A model generated the notes under the pieces. The model searched no databases. It saw only the letters and a program-made list of their open reading frames with translations, and was not told where the DNA came from. Shown piece after piece: positions 7,729-17,570 of a DNA stretch of 64,000 nucleotides. The stretch spans positions 62,001 to 126,000 of the forward strand of contig NZ_JAHNZO010000017.1 in the NCBI RefSeq assembly GCF_018998565.1, read 5' to 3'. Position 1 is the first letter of the stretch, and the number at the start of each line of letters is the position of its first letter. Source of the stretch: Paenibacillus oleatilyticus (lineage in GTDB: Bacteria; Bacillota; Bacilli; Paenibacillales; NBRC-103111). The position numbers and the translations under genes were made by a program.

Positions 7729-8088
7729 TTATCCCCTCTTACCCTGCTTCCGATAAGCAGTAAATTCAATATACTCACGGATAAACGCCTTTTCATCCTC
7801 CGAAAGCTCATGAACGGAGCCAACAGATTGGAGCTTTTCTCCCAACGAGTCACCCTCTTTTGTGGGCCGGTCTTTACCAGTAACCAGCCAATCCAAGGTG
7901 ACTTTAAAATACTCCGCGACTCTAACCAACTTATGGATATTAGGTGTGGACCGTTCGCTTTTCCAATCTCCCATGTTGCCCGAGCTGATTCCCATTTCCT
8001 TCAGAAAATCACTCTTGGGAATGTTGTTGGCTTCAATCAAGTATTCAATACGTTCGACAATTTCTTTTGAGGACACGAATTTTTCCAT
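7729..8088 (-). CDS. XRE-family (cI-like) repressor
   Basis: 119 aa. Residues 8-70 form a helix-turn-helix of the Cro/cI class (IPKSDFLKEMGISSGNMGDWKSERSTPNIHKLVRVAEYFKV in two parts), with TLDWLVTGKD closing the domain, as in many phage and mobile-element repressors. The C-terminal tail (80-119) is short and has no peptidase domain. Two CGTAAATACG palindromes lie 28-66 bases before its start, and CGTAATTACG lies further up toward radC, so it probably represses itself and perhaps the divergent gene. Left-over mobile-element control is one reading. Confidence 0.8.
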   Translation of the reverse strand: MEKFVSSKEIVERIEYLIEANNIPKSDFLKEMGISSGNMGDWKSERSTPNIHKLVRVAEYFKVTLDWLVTGKDRPTKEGDSLGEKLQSVGSVHELSEDEKAFIREYIEFTAYRKQGKRG

Positions 8089-8115
8089 AGGTACACCCTT
8101 TTATAGCAATTAACA

Positions 8116-8125
8116 CGTAAATACG
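8116..8125. promoter_or_regulatory. Repressor operator CGTAAATACG, copy 1
   Basis: Near-palindromic decamer 28 bases upstream of the XRE gene start; repeated at 8145. Confidence 0.5.
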
Positions 8126-8144
8126 AAAAAAATATTTACTTTAT

Positions 8145-8154
8145 CGTAAATACG
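8145..8154. promoter_or_regulatory. Repressor operator CGTAAATACG, copy 2
   Basis: Same decamer as at 8116, 29 bases away; the segment between is a plausible promoter for the XRE gene. Confidence 0.5.
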
Positions 8155-8313
8155 AGTATAATTGGAAATGTGCAGTCTTTTGCTCTCCCAATTATACCAC
8201 ATCTAGGTTGACTTATTAATGTGCAGGGAAATAGCGATAAAGAAGGCTTCACAACCACAGCCTTAGTCACAAACTCATTGAAGTAAACACCTAATAGACT
8301 TTAACATACCTCA

Positions 8314-8323
8314 CGTAATTACG
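8314..8323. promoter_or_regulatory. Related palindrome CGTAATTACG
   Basis: Perfect palindrome differing at one position from the two operators near the XRE gene; lies 123 bases before radC. The remainder of 8089-8445 shows nothing else. Confidence 0.4.
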
Positions 8324-8445
8324 AGCATTAACGGATCAGTCGCCTTTAAATCTTTTTATGGAATACAACGGCTAACTACATTTTCATTAGAAAGGTTGCT
8401 TGAAGAAATGAATTTACCCACCACAAACACTCATGGTCAAACGCG

Positions 8446-8883
8446 ATGAAACGGCTCAACGTGATTAGCTTACGCATGGTTCGCGAATCGACATACCCCT
8501 ATAAAACCGACAAGATCCGTTGCCCCGAGGACGCGTATAAGCTTGTGACCGATTACTTAAGCGATGTCGACCGCGAATACTGTCTGCTCATCTGCCTAAG
8601 CATCAGAAACACAATAACCGCGCTCGAAGTCGTCTCCATTGGAACGCTCGATGCTGCACTCGTCACGCCGAGGGAAGTGTTCAAATCCGCCATATTGAGC
8701 AATAGCGCCAGCATCATTCTAGCGCATTCCCATCCGAGCGGGGACACGACACCGTCACAGGAAGACGTAGAGTTGACCGAACGGGTAAAGAACGCCGGAG
8801 ATATCCTCGGTATCGAGCTGCTGGACCATATTATCGTCGCGGACGGAAGGCATTTCAGCCTACGGGAAAACGGGCTCATGTAG
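8446..8883 (+). CDS. radC: RadC-like JAB/MPN domain protein
   Basis: 145 aa. The JAMM-type metal site is visible as HSHPSGDTTPSQED (about residues 100-113), preceded by a Glu-containing strand. Compared with full RadC (about 225 aa) it lacks the N-terminal helix-hairpin-helix, as do the short RadC paralogs common on plasmids, integrated elements and defence islands. The start MKRLNVISLRMVRES fits short RadC relatives; no clear ribosome site is seen. RadC proteins have no settled biochemical role in repair. It marks the right end of the AT-rich island. Confidence 0.8.
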   Translation: MKRLNVISLRMVRESTYPYKTDKIRCPEDAYKLVTDYLSDVDREYCLLICLSIRNTITALEVVSIGTLDAALVTPREVFKSAILSNSASIILAHSHPSGDTTPSQEDVELTERVKNAGDILGIELLDHIIVADGRHFSLRENGLM

Positions 8884-8895
8884 CCCGCGCCCCCG

Positions 8896-8934
8896 CAAAA
8901 AGAAAACCCGCACCGGGAACGAACTCCCGATGCG
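8896..8934 (-). terminator. Terminator of the NRPS-PKS operon
   Basis: On the minus strand CGCATCGGGA and CCCGGTGCG pair and are followed by TTTTCTTTTT, 18 bases past the stop of the last NRPS gene. Confidence 0.75.
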
Positions 8935-8951
8935 AGCCTTCAACCCTGCCT

Positions 8952-11900
8952 CTACCGCACAACCGCCGACCCCATAATACCCTTGATAATCTCCACATTC
9001 GCTTCCATATGCTCGGGGTCCAGCATCCGTTCGTGTCCCCCGACGCCCTGATAATACGTCACCCGGCCCGCAGTGGCCCCTTGCCAATTCCGATACTGTT
9101 GATCGGCCTCATCCTTCGGCGGATGACGAAACTCGTCCTCCGGCTGCGAGGAATGAACGACATGCAGGTCCGCTTGGACCGTGCCGATATTATCCAGCAA
9201 ATAAATATAGAACGAATATTGCTTCAAGCGTTCCAGATCTTGTTCGTTGATGCGAAAATTTTTATAGAACTCACGAATCACGGGGGTGGCGATATACCTC
9301 TCCCACATCGCTTGCAGCTCTTCGTCGGTCACGGGCTCCGGCTCGGTCTTCCGGTAAGCGTCCAGCATGATCACATCGGACACGCGGTACCCGGCCGCCT
9401 CCATCGCTTTGATCACCTCGAACGCCAGATTCCCTCCGGCGGAGTAGCCCAGGAACGTATAATCGCCCTCCCTCTGTGCAGCGGTGATCAGCTTGACATA
9501 ACGCTCCATCCGGTCGGGATGATCGATATAATCCAGCGCATAGATCGTGCAGTCGTCCATCTGCTTGGCGAACTCATAGTACGCGATCCCGAGACCGCCC
9601 ATCGGCGGGAAGCAGAAAAGCGTTTTGCGCCGCTCCTTTTTGTTTAAGCGTACGATAGGCTGAGGCTCCGCCTTGCTGTTATCCATCAAGAAGGCGGCCA
9701 TGCCCCGGATCGTCGACGATTCCAAAATGACGTGCAGCGGAAGCTCGGCCCGGTAGTCGTGCTGGACCCGCGACACGAGCAGCATCGCATGGAGCGAGCT
9801 GCCGCCCGCTTCGAAGAAATCGTCCGTGACGCCGATCTCCGGCCTCTCCAAAATCTCCCTGCACACGGCCGCCAGCCGATGCTCCCACGGATTGCTCGGG
9901 ACGGCCTGCGCCTGCACCTCTGCCGTTTCACGAGCCGTCACTTCGGGCTGCGGCAGCGCCCGGCGGTCGATTTTGCCGTTGGACGATAGCGGCATCTCGC
10001 TGAGCTCCGTATAATGAGACGGCGCCATGAAAGCCGGCAGCCGTGCCGCGGCAAATGCCTTAAGCTCTTCCGCAGTGACCGGGGCGGCCGAAACGTAATA
10101 GGCGCACAGCACGGTGTCGCCGCTCGCCCCGTCCCAAGCCGTCACCGCCGCTTCACTCAGCCGCTCATGGCTCCGAAGCACGCTTTCGATCTCCCCGAGC
10201 TCGATGCGGTAGCCCCGGATTTTGACCTGCTCGTCTTTTCTCCCCATATATTCCAGCCGCCCGTCCGGTAGCCAGCGGGCCAGGTCTCCGGAACAGTACA
10301 TGCGCTCCCCGGGATAGAACGGATCGTCCGTGAACGACGCGGCCGTCCGCTCCGGGAGATTCAGATAGCCTCTCGCCAGCCCCCGGCCCGCGATCCACAG
10401 CTCGCCCTTCACGCCAACCGGAACCAAGCCGCGGTCGTCGTTCAAAACATAGACGCGGGTGTTCGGCAGCGGCTTGCCGATGGATAAGGGCCGATCCGGT
10501 ACGACGTTCCGCTCCAGCGTCGTCACGATGCTGTTCTCCGTTGGACCGTATTCGTCCGCCAGCTCGATATGCGGGAATCGCTCCCTGCTCCGTTTCACCA
10601 GCTTGGCAGGCAGCCGCTCCCCGCCCAATGTCACCACGCGCAGGGAACGGGCGTCCTCCTCGCCGAGACATTCGATCATCGCCGTATACACGCTGGGCAC
10701 GCAGTCGAGATGCGTCACCTGCCGGTCGCGAATATGATCGCGGAGCGCCAGCGGATTCCGCGCTTCCTCATCCGTGGCCAGCACCACCGTCGAGCCCGAC
10801 AGCAGCGGGGTAAACAAGCAGGACAAGAAGGCGTCGAACGCATACGAGTACAACTGCAGCACCCGGGCCGTCCCGTCGAACGGGTATTCCGCCCGGCGGG
10901 CCAGAACCGTATTGACCGCTCCCCCGTGCTCGATCAGGACGCCTTTCGGCTTGCCGGTCGTCCCAGAGGTGTAGATGACATAAGCCAAATGGCGGCTGCC
11001 CGAAAGCGACAACAGCTCCTCCCGGTCGGCGCGGTCAAGCTCCGGGTCCCGGAGATCGATGCATTCCCCGGCAAAAGGAATCTCCCCCAGCGGTGAAGTC
11101 GTCAGCAGCAGCTTCATGCCGCTGTCGGCGATCATATAGGCTTGCCGGTCGGCCGGATAGTCCGGCGGGATCGGGACGAAGGCCGCGCCCGCCTTTAGGA
11201 TGCCCAGCATGCCCGCGATCATCTCTACGGAACGTTCGGCGCGCAGGCCGATGCGGTCGTCAGGCTGCACCCCTCTGCGCCGCAGCACATGGGCCAGTTG
11301 ATTGGAACGCACATGCAGCTCGCGGTACGTCAGCATGCGCATGCCGCAGATCAAGGCCGGGTGCTCCGGCGTTTTGCGGACCTGATCCGCGAAGCAGGCA
11401 TGAAGCGTCTGATCCGCCTGCTCGTACCGAATCGACTGGAAAAAGTCTCCCAGCAGCTTTCGCTTATCTTCCGGCGTCAGCACTTCGATCCGGTCAACGG
11501 GCACCGTTTCGTCCGTCATGATCTGATCCAGCACGCCGATGAATTGGTCCTTAAGCTGCTCCATCAGCCACGGCTCATACAGCGACGCGTTGAAGTTAAA
11601 CTTCATGGCGGCATCCTGCGGATAAACGTAGATATTGAACTGCTCCGTCTCCTCTTCGGCGCGAATATCCGCGAACTCGAAGCCTAAGCCGTCCTTCGAC
11701 TCGACATTGTCCACGTACCTCCGGTCGAAGGGGAAATTTTCGAAGATCATCAGATGATCCAGTTGACGATGCTTCACATCGGTCGCCTGATTCATCTCCT
11801 GCAAGGGGACAAAATCGTACGCCTTCGACTCCAGCGCTTGCCGCTGCACCTCCTTGAGGCATTCGGCGAAGGGCTGTCCGGGCTGCAGCCGGATACGGAC

Positions 11901-12836
11901 GGGGATCGTATTGAGGAAAAGTCCCACCATCTCCTCGATCCCCTTCACCTCGGCGGGCCTTCCCGACACGATGGAGCCGAACACGACATCGTCGCTCTGC
12001 ATGTACTGCCGCAGCACGATCGCCCATGCCGCCTGAAACACCGAATTGATCGTCGCCTGGCAGGCTCTGGCGAGCTGCTGAAGCCGGTCCATCCGCGCTT
12101 GGCCCAGCTCCGCGTTGACGTTCATGACCACAGGTTTGACCGCTGGCTTGCCCGAAGGGTCCGAAGCGGAAGAATGGGCCTGTGCGATTACAGGAAAACC
12201 GCCCCGGGACCGCTCCAATCCGGCCAACGTCTTTTGCCAATAAGCAATTCCCGCTTTCTTGTCCTGTTTCTCCAGCCATTCCTGATAATGACTGTAAGGG
12301 GAGGTTTCTACGGTCACAGGCTCCCGTTTGTCTTGCAGCAGGCGGTAATTGTCCAACAGCTCCCGGAACACTCGCGCAAACGACCAACCGTCCAAAATAA
12401 TATGGTGATTGCACCAGATCCACCGATACTCCTGAGGACCTGTCCGGAACACAGCCATTCGGACGAGAAGATCTTTACTGAGGTCGAAGCCCCGCGCCTT
12501 GTTATCCTGCTTCCATTGGCGCAAATGCGCCTCCTGCCGTTCCTTCGCCAGCTCCGACACGTCCTCGAAATGCAGGCAGAATTTCCGCTCCTTCATCACC
12601 ACCTGCAGCGGACGCGGCAAATTATCGTGAACGAATACCGTTCTCAGAATATCGTAGCGCTTCACGAGGGCGTCCATGCTTTGTTCCAGCCGGGAGACGT
12701 CGAGCTCTCCCCGCAGCACCGCCTCGATCTGTACAAAAGACTGCCAGGACTCCTTATCCGAGAGCCAGAGATAATACATCCCTTCTTGCGAAGGAGCCAG
12801 CGGGTAGATTTTTTTGATTTTGTCCTTGGAATTCAT
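8952..12836 (-). CDS. NRPS termination module, C-A-T-TE
   Basis: 1294 aa, ATG start with GGAGG seven bases upstream. Domains in order: condensation (residues 8-440, active site HHIILDGWS near 143), adenylation (about 470-965, YTSGTTGKPKG near 625), thiolation (FFEAGGSSLHAML, Ser near 1012) and type I thioesterase (about 1060-1294, GYSAGG near 1132 and GGHERM near the end). Binding-pocket residues read by alignment to PheA are D-A-S-D-T-G-E-I-V-K; no standard substrate is recognised. As the last gene it receives the chain from the epimerising module, so its C domain should be of the DCL type, and its TE should release the product by hydrolysis or ring closure. Confidence 0.9.
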   Translation of the reverse strand: MNSKDKIKKIYPLAPSQEGMYYLWLSDKESWQSFVQIEAVLRGELDVSRLEQSMDALVKRYDILRTVFVHDNLPRPLQVVMKERKFCLHFEDVSELAKERQEAHLRQWKQDNKARGFDLSKDLLVRMAVFRTGPQEYRWIWCNHHIILDGWSFARVFRELLDNYRLLQDKREPVTVETSPYSHYQEWLEKQDKKAGIAYWQKTLAGLERSRGGFPVIAQAHSSASDPSGKPAVKPVVMNVNAELGQARMDRLQQLARACQATINSVFQAAWAIVLRQYMQSDDVVFGSIVSGRPAEVKGIEEMVGLFLNTIPVRIRLQPGQPFAECLKEVQRQALESKAYDFVPLQEMNQATDVKHRQLDHLMIFENFPFDRRYVDNVESKDGLGFEFADIRAEEETEQFNIYVYPQDAAMKFNFNASLYEPWLMEQLKDQFIGVLDQIMTDETVPVDRIEVLTPEDKRKLLGDFFQSIRYEQADQTLHACFADQVRKTPEHPALICGMRMLTYRELHVRSNQLAHVLRRRGVQPDDRIGLRAERSVEMIAGMLGILKAGAAFVPIPPDYPADRQAYMIADSGMKLLLTTSPLGEIPFAGECIDLRDPELDRADREELLSLSGSRHLAYVIYTSGTTGKPKGVLIEHGGAVNTVLARRAEYPFDGTARVLQLYSYAFDAFLSCLFTPLLSGSTVVLATDEEARNPLALRDHIRDRQVTHLDCVPSVYTAMIECLGEEDARSLRVVTLGGERLPAKLVKRSRERFPHIELADEYGPTENSIVTTLERNVVPDRPLSIGKPLPNTRVYVLNDDRGLVPVGVKGELWIAGRGLARGYLNLPERTAASFTDDPFYPGERMYCSGDLARWLPDGRLEYMGRKDEQVKIRGYRIELGEIESVLRSHERLSEAAVTAWDGASGDTVLCAYYVSAAPVTAEELKAFAAARLPAFMAPSHYTELSEMPLSSNGKIDRRALPQPEVTARETAEVQAQAVPSNPWEHRLAAVCREILERPEIGVTDDFFEAGGSSLHAMLLVSRVQHDYRAELPLHVILESSTIRGMAAFLMDNSKAEPQPIVRLNKKERRKTLFCFPPMGGLGIAYYEFAKQMDDCTIYALDYIDHPDRMERYVKLITAAQREGDYTFLGYSAGGNLAFEVIKAMEAAGYRVSDVIMLDAYRKTEPEPVTDEELQAMWERYIATPVIREFYKNFRINEQDLERLKQYSFYIYLLDNIGTVQADLHVVHSSQPEDEFRHPPKDEADQQYRNWQGATAGRVTYYQGVGGHERMLDPEHMEANVEIIKGIMGSAVVR

Positions 12837-12872
12837 AGGCAGTTCCTCCTGTTGCGCCGCAGCCGTAAAGGG

Positions 12873-15800
12873 CTACTCGATCGTGTCGACCAGATCGTAC
12901 AGCTGATCCAGCTCTTGCAGCGTCAGCCGGTTATAGCCCAGGTCGCTGGGCGTGGCTTCGGCGGCGTTTTGCTCCCCGCAGTGGCGGATGAGGTCCAGCA
13001 GGCGGCTTTGGAGCTTGTCCAGCAAAGCGGCGATCGTGTCGTGACGGTGATGCGTGCGGTTGTAGTCTATCGCGATGTGAAGACGCCGGTCCTGCACATA
13101 GCCCGTGATAAAGAGCGAAGCCGTTCGCTCGGCTTCCGGGCTTGTCAGACGGCCGACCGGCCACGGCGACGGGCCGAACCACCGCTTGCGCAGATCGGTA
13201 TCGATCTGGCCGATATAGTTGAAGCAGATGTCCGGCTGCTGCGTAAACGTCAAGCCCGGCACGCTTTCCCGGGGCGTAATATATTTCAACAGGCCGTAGC
13301 CGATCCCGTGATTCGGCAGCTGCCGCAAATGCTCTTTGACCGATTTGATCTGGTAACCCAAATCATCCGTAGGCTCCATCGGCAGAACAATCGGAAACTG
13401 CGACGTAAACCAGCCGACCGTGCGGGTGGTGTTCATAGCCTTAACGACGTTCTCCCGGCCGTGTCCTTCCAGTTGGATCACGATCCGGTTCGTGTTCATC
13501 CATTCCTTCAAGGTCAAGCCCAAGGCGGTCAGCAAAATATCGTTGATTTCCGTATGGTAAGCGCGGTGGACCTGCTTCAGCAGCTGCTCCGTTTCTTCCG
13601 TCGGCAGCGTGAACATCGCTTGAGCTTCGTCCTTCGTCAGATTGCCCGTCGCCTCGAAGTCCCTTGGTACAGGCACGCACGGCGTGCTCTCGACGGCCGC
13701 CCAATAATCGGCCTCACGCAGCACTTTGCCGCTGCGGGCGTACTGCTGCACGGCTTCCGCCCAGGCTTGGAACGAATGCGTTTTGGGCGGCATGACGATG
13801 TCACCCTCATGGGTCAGCGCCTGCTCGTAAGCCGCTTCCAAATCTTCCAGCACAATTCGCCATGACACCCAATCCATCACCAAGTGGTGAGCGACGAGCA
13901 GCAAATGATCGCCCTGCGGCGTTCGGAACAAGGCGGTCTTCATCAGAGGGCCGTTCGCCAAATCGATGCTCTCATGCAGCCGGTTGGCGTGCGCCAGAAC
14001 AGCCGATTCCATCGAATCGCCGCCGTCCAGAGCCACGACCTCGAAACCGATCAGCGGCTGCTCCTCCGGTCCCCGGTTATACAGCAGCTTGCGGCCCTCT
14101 TCGTCCCTTACGACGGATCGCAGCACGTCATGATGCCCGGCCAACTTTTCCAGCGCGCGCTTCAAGGCGGTTTCGTCCAAAGCGGTCTCCGAATGCAGCA
14201 TCACCGCCAAATTCCAATGGGCCGAAGAAGCAAAGTCACGGTCAAAAAACCACCGGACGATCGGCGTATCCGCTATCGGTCCTTCCACGGCGTCCTGCGA
14301 GATCTGCACCTGCCCGTCGACCGGCTTGAGATCGAGGCAAAGCTCCTTCAGCACCGGAGTCAAAAAGATCTTCTTCATCTCCAGGTCCCAGCCTCTGCGG
14401 TACAATCTCGATGCGATCTGAATCGCCTTGATGGAATCTCCGCCCAGATGGAAAAAGTTGTCTTCTCGCCCGACCGTTTCTCCTCCCAGCACCTCCTGCC
14501 ATACGGAAGCCATTAGCTCTTCCAGCTCGCCTTCCGGTGGGACGAACTCTGTTGCCGAGCCCCCAGCCGCTGCTGGCTCCGGGAGCCGCTTGCGGTCCAA
14601 TTTGCCGCTGGACGTCAGCGGAAATGCTTCCAGCCTCACGTAATGAGCCGGGACCATGTAAGCGGGCAGCCGGTCCAACAACAGCGCGCGCAGCTCCGCA
14701 GCATCCAATTCCCGATCCGCGACGTAATAGGCGCAGAGAGCTTTGCCGGATGCGGAGGCAGAGGCAACCGGCCGGACCAAAACAGCGGCTTCTTTGACCG
14801 CCGGGTGCCCGTTCAGCGTGGCTTCGATCTCTCCCGTTTCGATCCGGATGCCGTTCAGCTTCACTTGATCGTCACGCCGCCCGAGGTACTCGATGCTTCC
14901 GTCCGGCAGCCGGCAGCCGTAATCGCCCGTCCGGTACATAACCTCGACCGGTCGGAACGGATGGTCCACGAACCGCTCGGCGGTCAGCACCGGGTTATTG
15001 CGGTAGCCCCGGGCTAGTCCCGCCCCGCTAATATACATTTCCCCGCGCACACCGACCGGCACGGGCTGCAAGCTCTCGTCCAAAATATAAATTTGCGTGT
15101 TGGCGACGGGACGCCCGATGCAAGCGGACGGACTGGCCGCGTCAAATTCGTGAGCCGTAGCGAAAATCGTCGCCTCTGTCGGGCCGTACAGGTTCAGCAA
15201 ACGTATGGAATCCGACAGCCATGCGCGAAGGTCGAGCGTGCATGCTTCCCCGCCCGTTCCCACAGTACGCAGCGAAGCTGGAAGCCTCGCCGGGTTGAGC
15301 GTGGACAAGACGGACGGCGTCAGCAGCATCGCCGTAATTCGCTGCTCCTCCAGCAACCGGTGCAGCGCCTCGCCTCCCGCCGTCGCTTCCGGGCTGACGA
15401 GGCAGAGCGCCGCGCCCGAGGAGAGCGTCGCAAAAATCTCCAGCACCGACGCATCGAACGTCGTCGACGCATACTGCAGCATCCGGCTGCCTCTGGACAA
15501 GCCGAACAGCCCGATGGCCGCTTCGACAGCATTGCACACGCTGCGGTGCTCGATCGCGACCGCGTTCGGCTTGCCCGTCGATCCCGACGTATACATCACG
15601 TAGGCCAGATCGCCTGCGCCCGCTTCAACACGCGGATTGTCCGCGCTCTCCTCCGCAACCGATTGCCACGTGCCGTCAAGCACGAGCTTGTGCCGCACCG
15701 CCAAGATCGGCTCCGACTCCGCATCCGCCAGCTTAGGCTGAATCAGCAGTACTTCTATCCCCGAATCGTCGATCATGGTGCGAATCCGCTCGGCCGGATA

Positions 15801-17570
15801 AGCCGGATCGATGGCGACGTACGCGCCTCCCGCTTTCAGGATGCCGAGCAGGCCTACGACCGTTTCGAACGAGCGCTCCATCATCAAGCCGACAGCCGTC
15901 TCCCGGCCGACTCCCCGCTTCCGCAAAGCATGGGCGACCTGATTGGCGCGCCGGTTTAGCTCCCGGTACGTCATCGACTGGCCCCCGCACACGACGGCCG
16001 GATCGTCCGGCGTAAGCTCCGCCTGTCTCTCGAACAGACGATGAATGCACGAATCGTCCGGGAACGGCTGCGCCGTTTCGTTCCATTCTTCAATGAGCTG
16101 GTGCCGTTCTTCGTCCGACAGCATCCCCAGCTCGTGAATGGATTGCTGTGGATTGAGCACGATGCTCTGCAGCAGGGTTTCCCAATGCAGGCTCATGCGC
16201 TCGAACGTCTCCCGGCGGAACAGATCCGGCGAATATTCGAGAAAGCCATCCAGTCCGTCTTCCGTTTCGGTTAAGCCGATGGTGACATCGTATTTTGCCG
16301 TTTCCCCATCGATCATCTGAATATCTGCTTCCAGCTCGGGGAGCGCGAACTTTTCCTCCGGCACGTCCACATATACGAATACCGCCTGCACCAGCGGGTT
16401 GCGACTCGGATCGATCGGCACCCGCAGCTCGTCCAGCAGCAGACCAACCGGCAGCTCCTGATGCTTGTAGACCTCCCTGGCGGTATCGCGCACCTGCCGC
16501 AGCAGGTCGATAAAGCTCATCTCTCCCGACATATGCGAACGAAGCGTCCCCATCGTCAGGAAGTACCCCATCACTTTTTCCATCTCGATCCGGTTGCGGT
16601 TGGCGAGCGGAGTCCCGACCAGAATGTCGGCCTGCCCGGTATACCGGTAGAGCAGCGCCTTGAACGCCGCCATCACGATCATGAAGGTCGAAGCGTTTTC
16701 CCGCTTGGCAATCGCTTTCAGCCCGTCCAAAATCTCCTTCGACGACCGTAGGAAGACGCGCGCTCCCCGGTAAGTTATCGCAGGGGGCCGGGGGAAGTCC
16801 GTATGGATGTCAAGGACATAGTCGCAATCCTTCAGCTGCTCCTTCCAGAAGGCAAGCAGCTTCTCCCGGGTCTCGCCCTGCAAATAATTCCGCTGCCATT
16901 CGGCATAATCCGCGTACTGGATCGGCAGCTCCGGAAGCTCGGCGGGGACGCCTGCAAGCGCGGCCTTGTAATGTACCATCAGCTCTTCGAAGAAAATCGA
17001 GAAGGTGAGCCGGTCGATGACAATGTGATGAATGGTTAAGACGAGCGTCCATTCCGTATCCGATAGCGTAAACAGCTTGAAGCGGATGAGCGGCCCTTTT
17101 GCCAGATCGAACAATTGCTGGACCTCTTCGCGCATCAGCTTCTGGGCGACGACTTCCCGCTCCTCCTCTGGGATATCCCGCAGGTCCACGACGGGAACGC
17201 TGACGCGGAGCTCGGGCAGCACGATCTGCACGGGATCGACGCGGCCGAATACGGTTCGCCAAGCCTCGTGTCGCTTGACGATTTCGTTGATGCCGTACTC
17301 CAGCGCTCCATGATGCAGCTTACCTCTCAAACGGGCGGCCCCGTACACGTTGTACGCGTGCGATTCAGGATGCATCCGGTTAAAGAACCAAAGCCGCTCC
17401 TGATCGAAGGAGAGCGGGCTTGGGTCCGTATGGTTCCGCCGTGGGATCGCTGCGGCCGCCGGATTCGGGCTTAGCTGCTGCGCATTCAAGTTTTTTTGCT
17501 TGAGCCGCTGTTCGAACAGCGCCCGCTGCTCCGGCGTCAGCGATTGGATACGGTCGGTCAGATTCTTCAT
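12873..17570 (-). CDS. NRPS elongation module with epimerase, C-A-T-E
   Basis: 1565 aa, ATG overlapping the stop of the monooxygenase gene (ATGA) with AAGGAG eight bases upstream. Residues 1-30 hold a charged helix (LTPEQRALFEQRLKQK) that recurs at the start of the monooxygenase. Then condensation (HHIVIDR near 185; the usual Gly after Asp is Arg), adenylation (YTSGSTGKPN near 661), thiolation (FFHLGGDSIKAIQ, near 1043) and epimerisation (HHLVMDWVSWR near 1228, GWFTSQFPIVLP near 1386, FNYIGQID). Pocket residues are D-A-L-L-G-G-L-I-F-K, probably a hydrophobic substrate, not assigned. The C domain joins a polyketide acyl chain to the amino acid; the E domain then gives the D-residue. Confidence 0.9.
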   Translation of the reverse strand: MKNLTDRIQSLTPEQRALFEQRLKQKNLNAQQLSPNPAAAAIPRRNHTDPSPLSFDQERLWFFNRMHPESHAYNVYGAARLRGKLHHGALEYGINEIVKRHEAWRTVFGRVDPVQIVLPELRVSVPVVDLRDIPEEEREVVAQKLMREEVQQLFDLAKGPLIRFKLFTLSDTEWTLVLTIHHIVIDRLTFSIFFEELMVHYKAALAGVPAELPELPIQYADYAEWQRNYLQGETREKLLAFWKEQLKDCDYVLDIHTDFPRPPAITYRGARVFLRSSKEILDGLKAIAKRENASTFMIVMAAFKALLYRYTGQADILVGTPLANRNRIEMEKVMGYFLTMGTLRSHMSGEMSFIDLLRQVRDTAREVYKHQELPVGLLLDELRVPIDPSRNPLVQAVFVYVDVPEEKFALPELEADIQMIDGETAKYDVTIGLTETEDGLDGFLEYSPDLFRRETFERMSLHWETLLQSIVLNPQQSIHELGMLSDEERHQLIEEWNETAQPFPDDSCIHRLFERQAELTPDDPAVVCGGQSMTYRELNRRANQVAHALRKRGVGRETAVGLMMERSFETVVGLLGILKAGGAYVAIDPAYPAERIRTMIDDSGIEVLLIQPKLADAESEPILAVRHKLVLDGTWQSVAEESADNPRVEAGAGDLAYVMYTSGSTGKPNAVAIEHRSVCNAVEAAIGLFGLSRGSRMLQYASTTFDASVLEIFATLSSGAALCLVSPEATAGGEALHRLLEEQRITAMLLTPSVLSTLNPARLPASLRTVGTGGEACTLDLRAWLSDSIRLLNLYGPTEATIFATAHEFDAASPSACIGRPVANTQIYILDESLQPVPVGVRGEMYISGAGLARGYRNNPVLTAERFVDHPFRPVEVMYRTGDYGCRLPDGSIEYLGRRDDQVKLNGIRIETGEIEATLNGHPAVKEAAVLVRPVASASASGKALCAYYVADRELDAAELRALLLDRLPAYMVPAHYVRLEAFPLTSSGKLDRKRLPEPAAAGGSATEFVPPEGELEELMASVWQEVLGGETVGREDNFFHLGGDSIKAIQIASRLYRRGWDLEMKKIFLTPVLKELCLDLKPVDGQVQISQDAVEGPIADTPIVRWFFDRDFASSAHWNLAVMLHSETALDETALKRALEKLAGHHDVLRSVVRDEEGRKLLYNRGPEEQPLIGFEVVALDGGDSMESAVLAHANRLHESIDLANGPLMKTALFRTPQGDHLLLVAHHLVMDWVSWRIVLEDLEAAYEQALTHEGDIVMPPKTHSFQAWAEAVQQYARSGKVLREADYWAAVESTPCVPVPRDFEATGNLTKDEAQAMFTLPTEETEQLLKQVHRAYHTEINDILLTALGLTLKEWMNTNRIVIQLEGHGRENVVKAMNTTRTVGWFTSQFPIVLPMEPTDDLGYQIKSVKEHLRQLPNHGIGYGLLKYITPRESVPGLTFTQQPDICFNYIGQIDTDLRKRWFGPSPWPVGRLTSPEAERTASLFITGYVQDRRLHIAIDYNRTHHRHDTIAALLDKLQSRLLDLIRHCGEQNAAEATPSDLGYNRLTLQELDQLYDLVDTIE

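Noticed and set aside
11754..13865. Open frame of 703 codons on the plus strand inside the NRPS genes
   Set aside because: It lies antisense to two NRPS genes with clear domains; high-GC coding produces such mirror frames, and the translation is Arg/Leu/His-rich without motifs.
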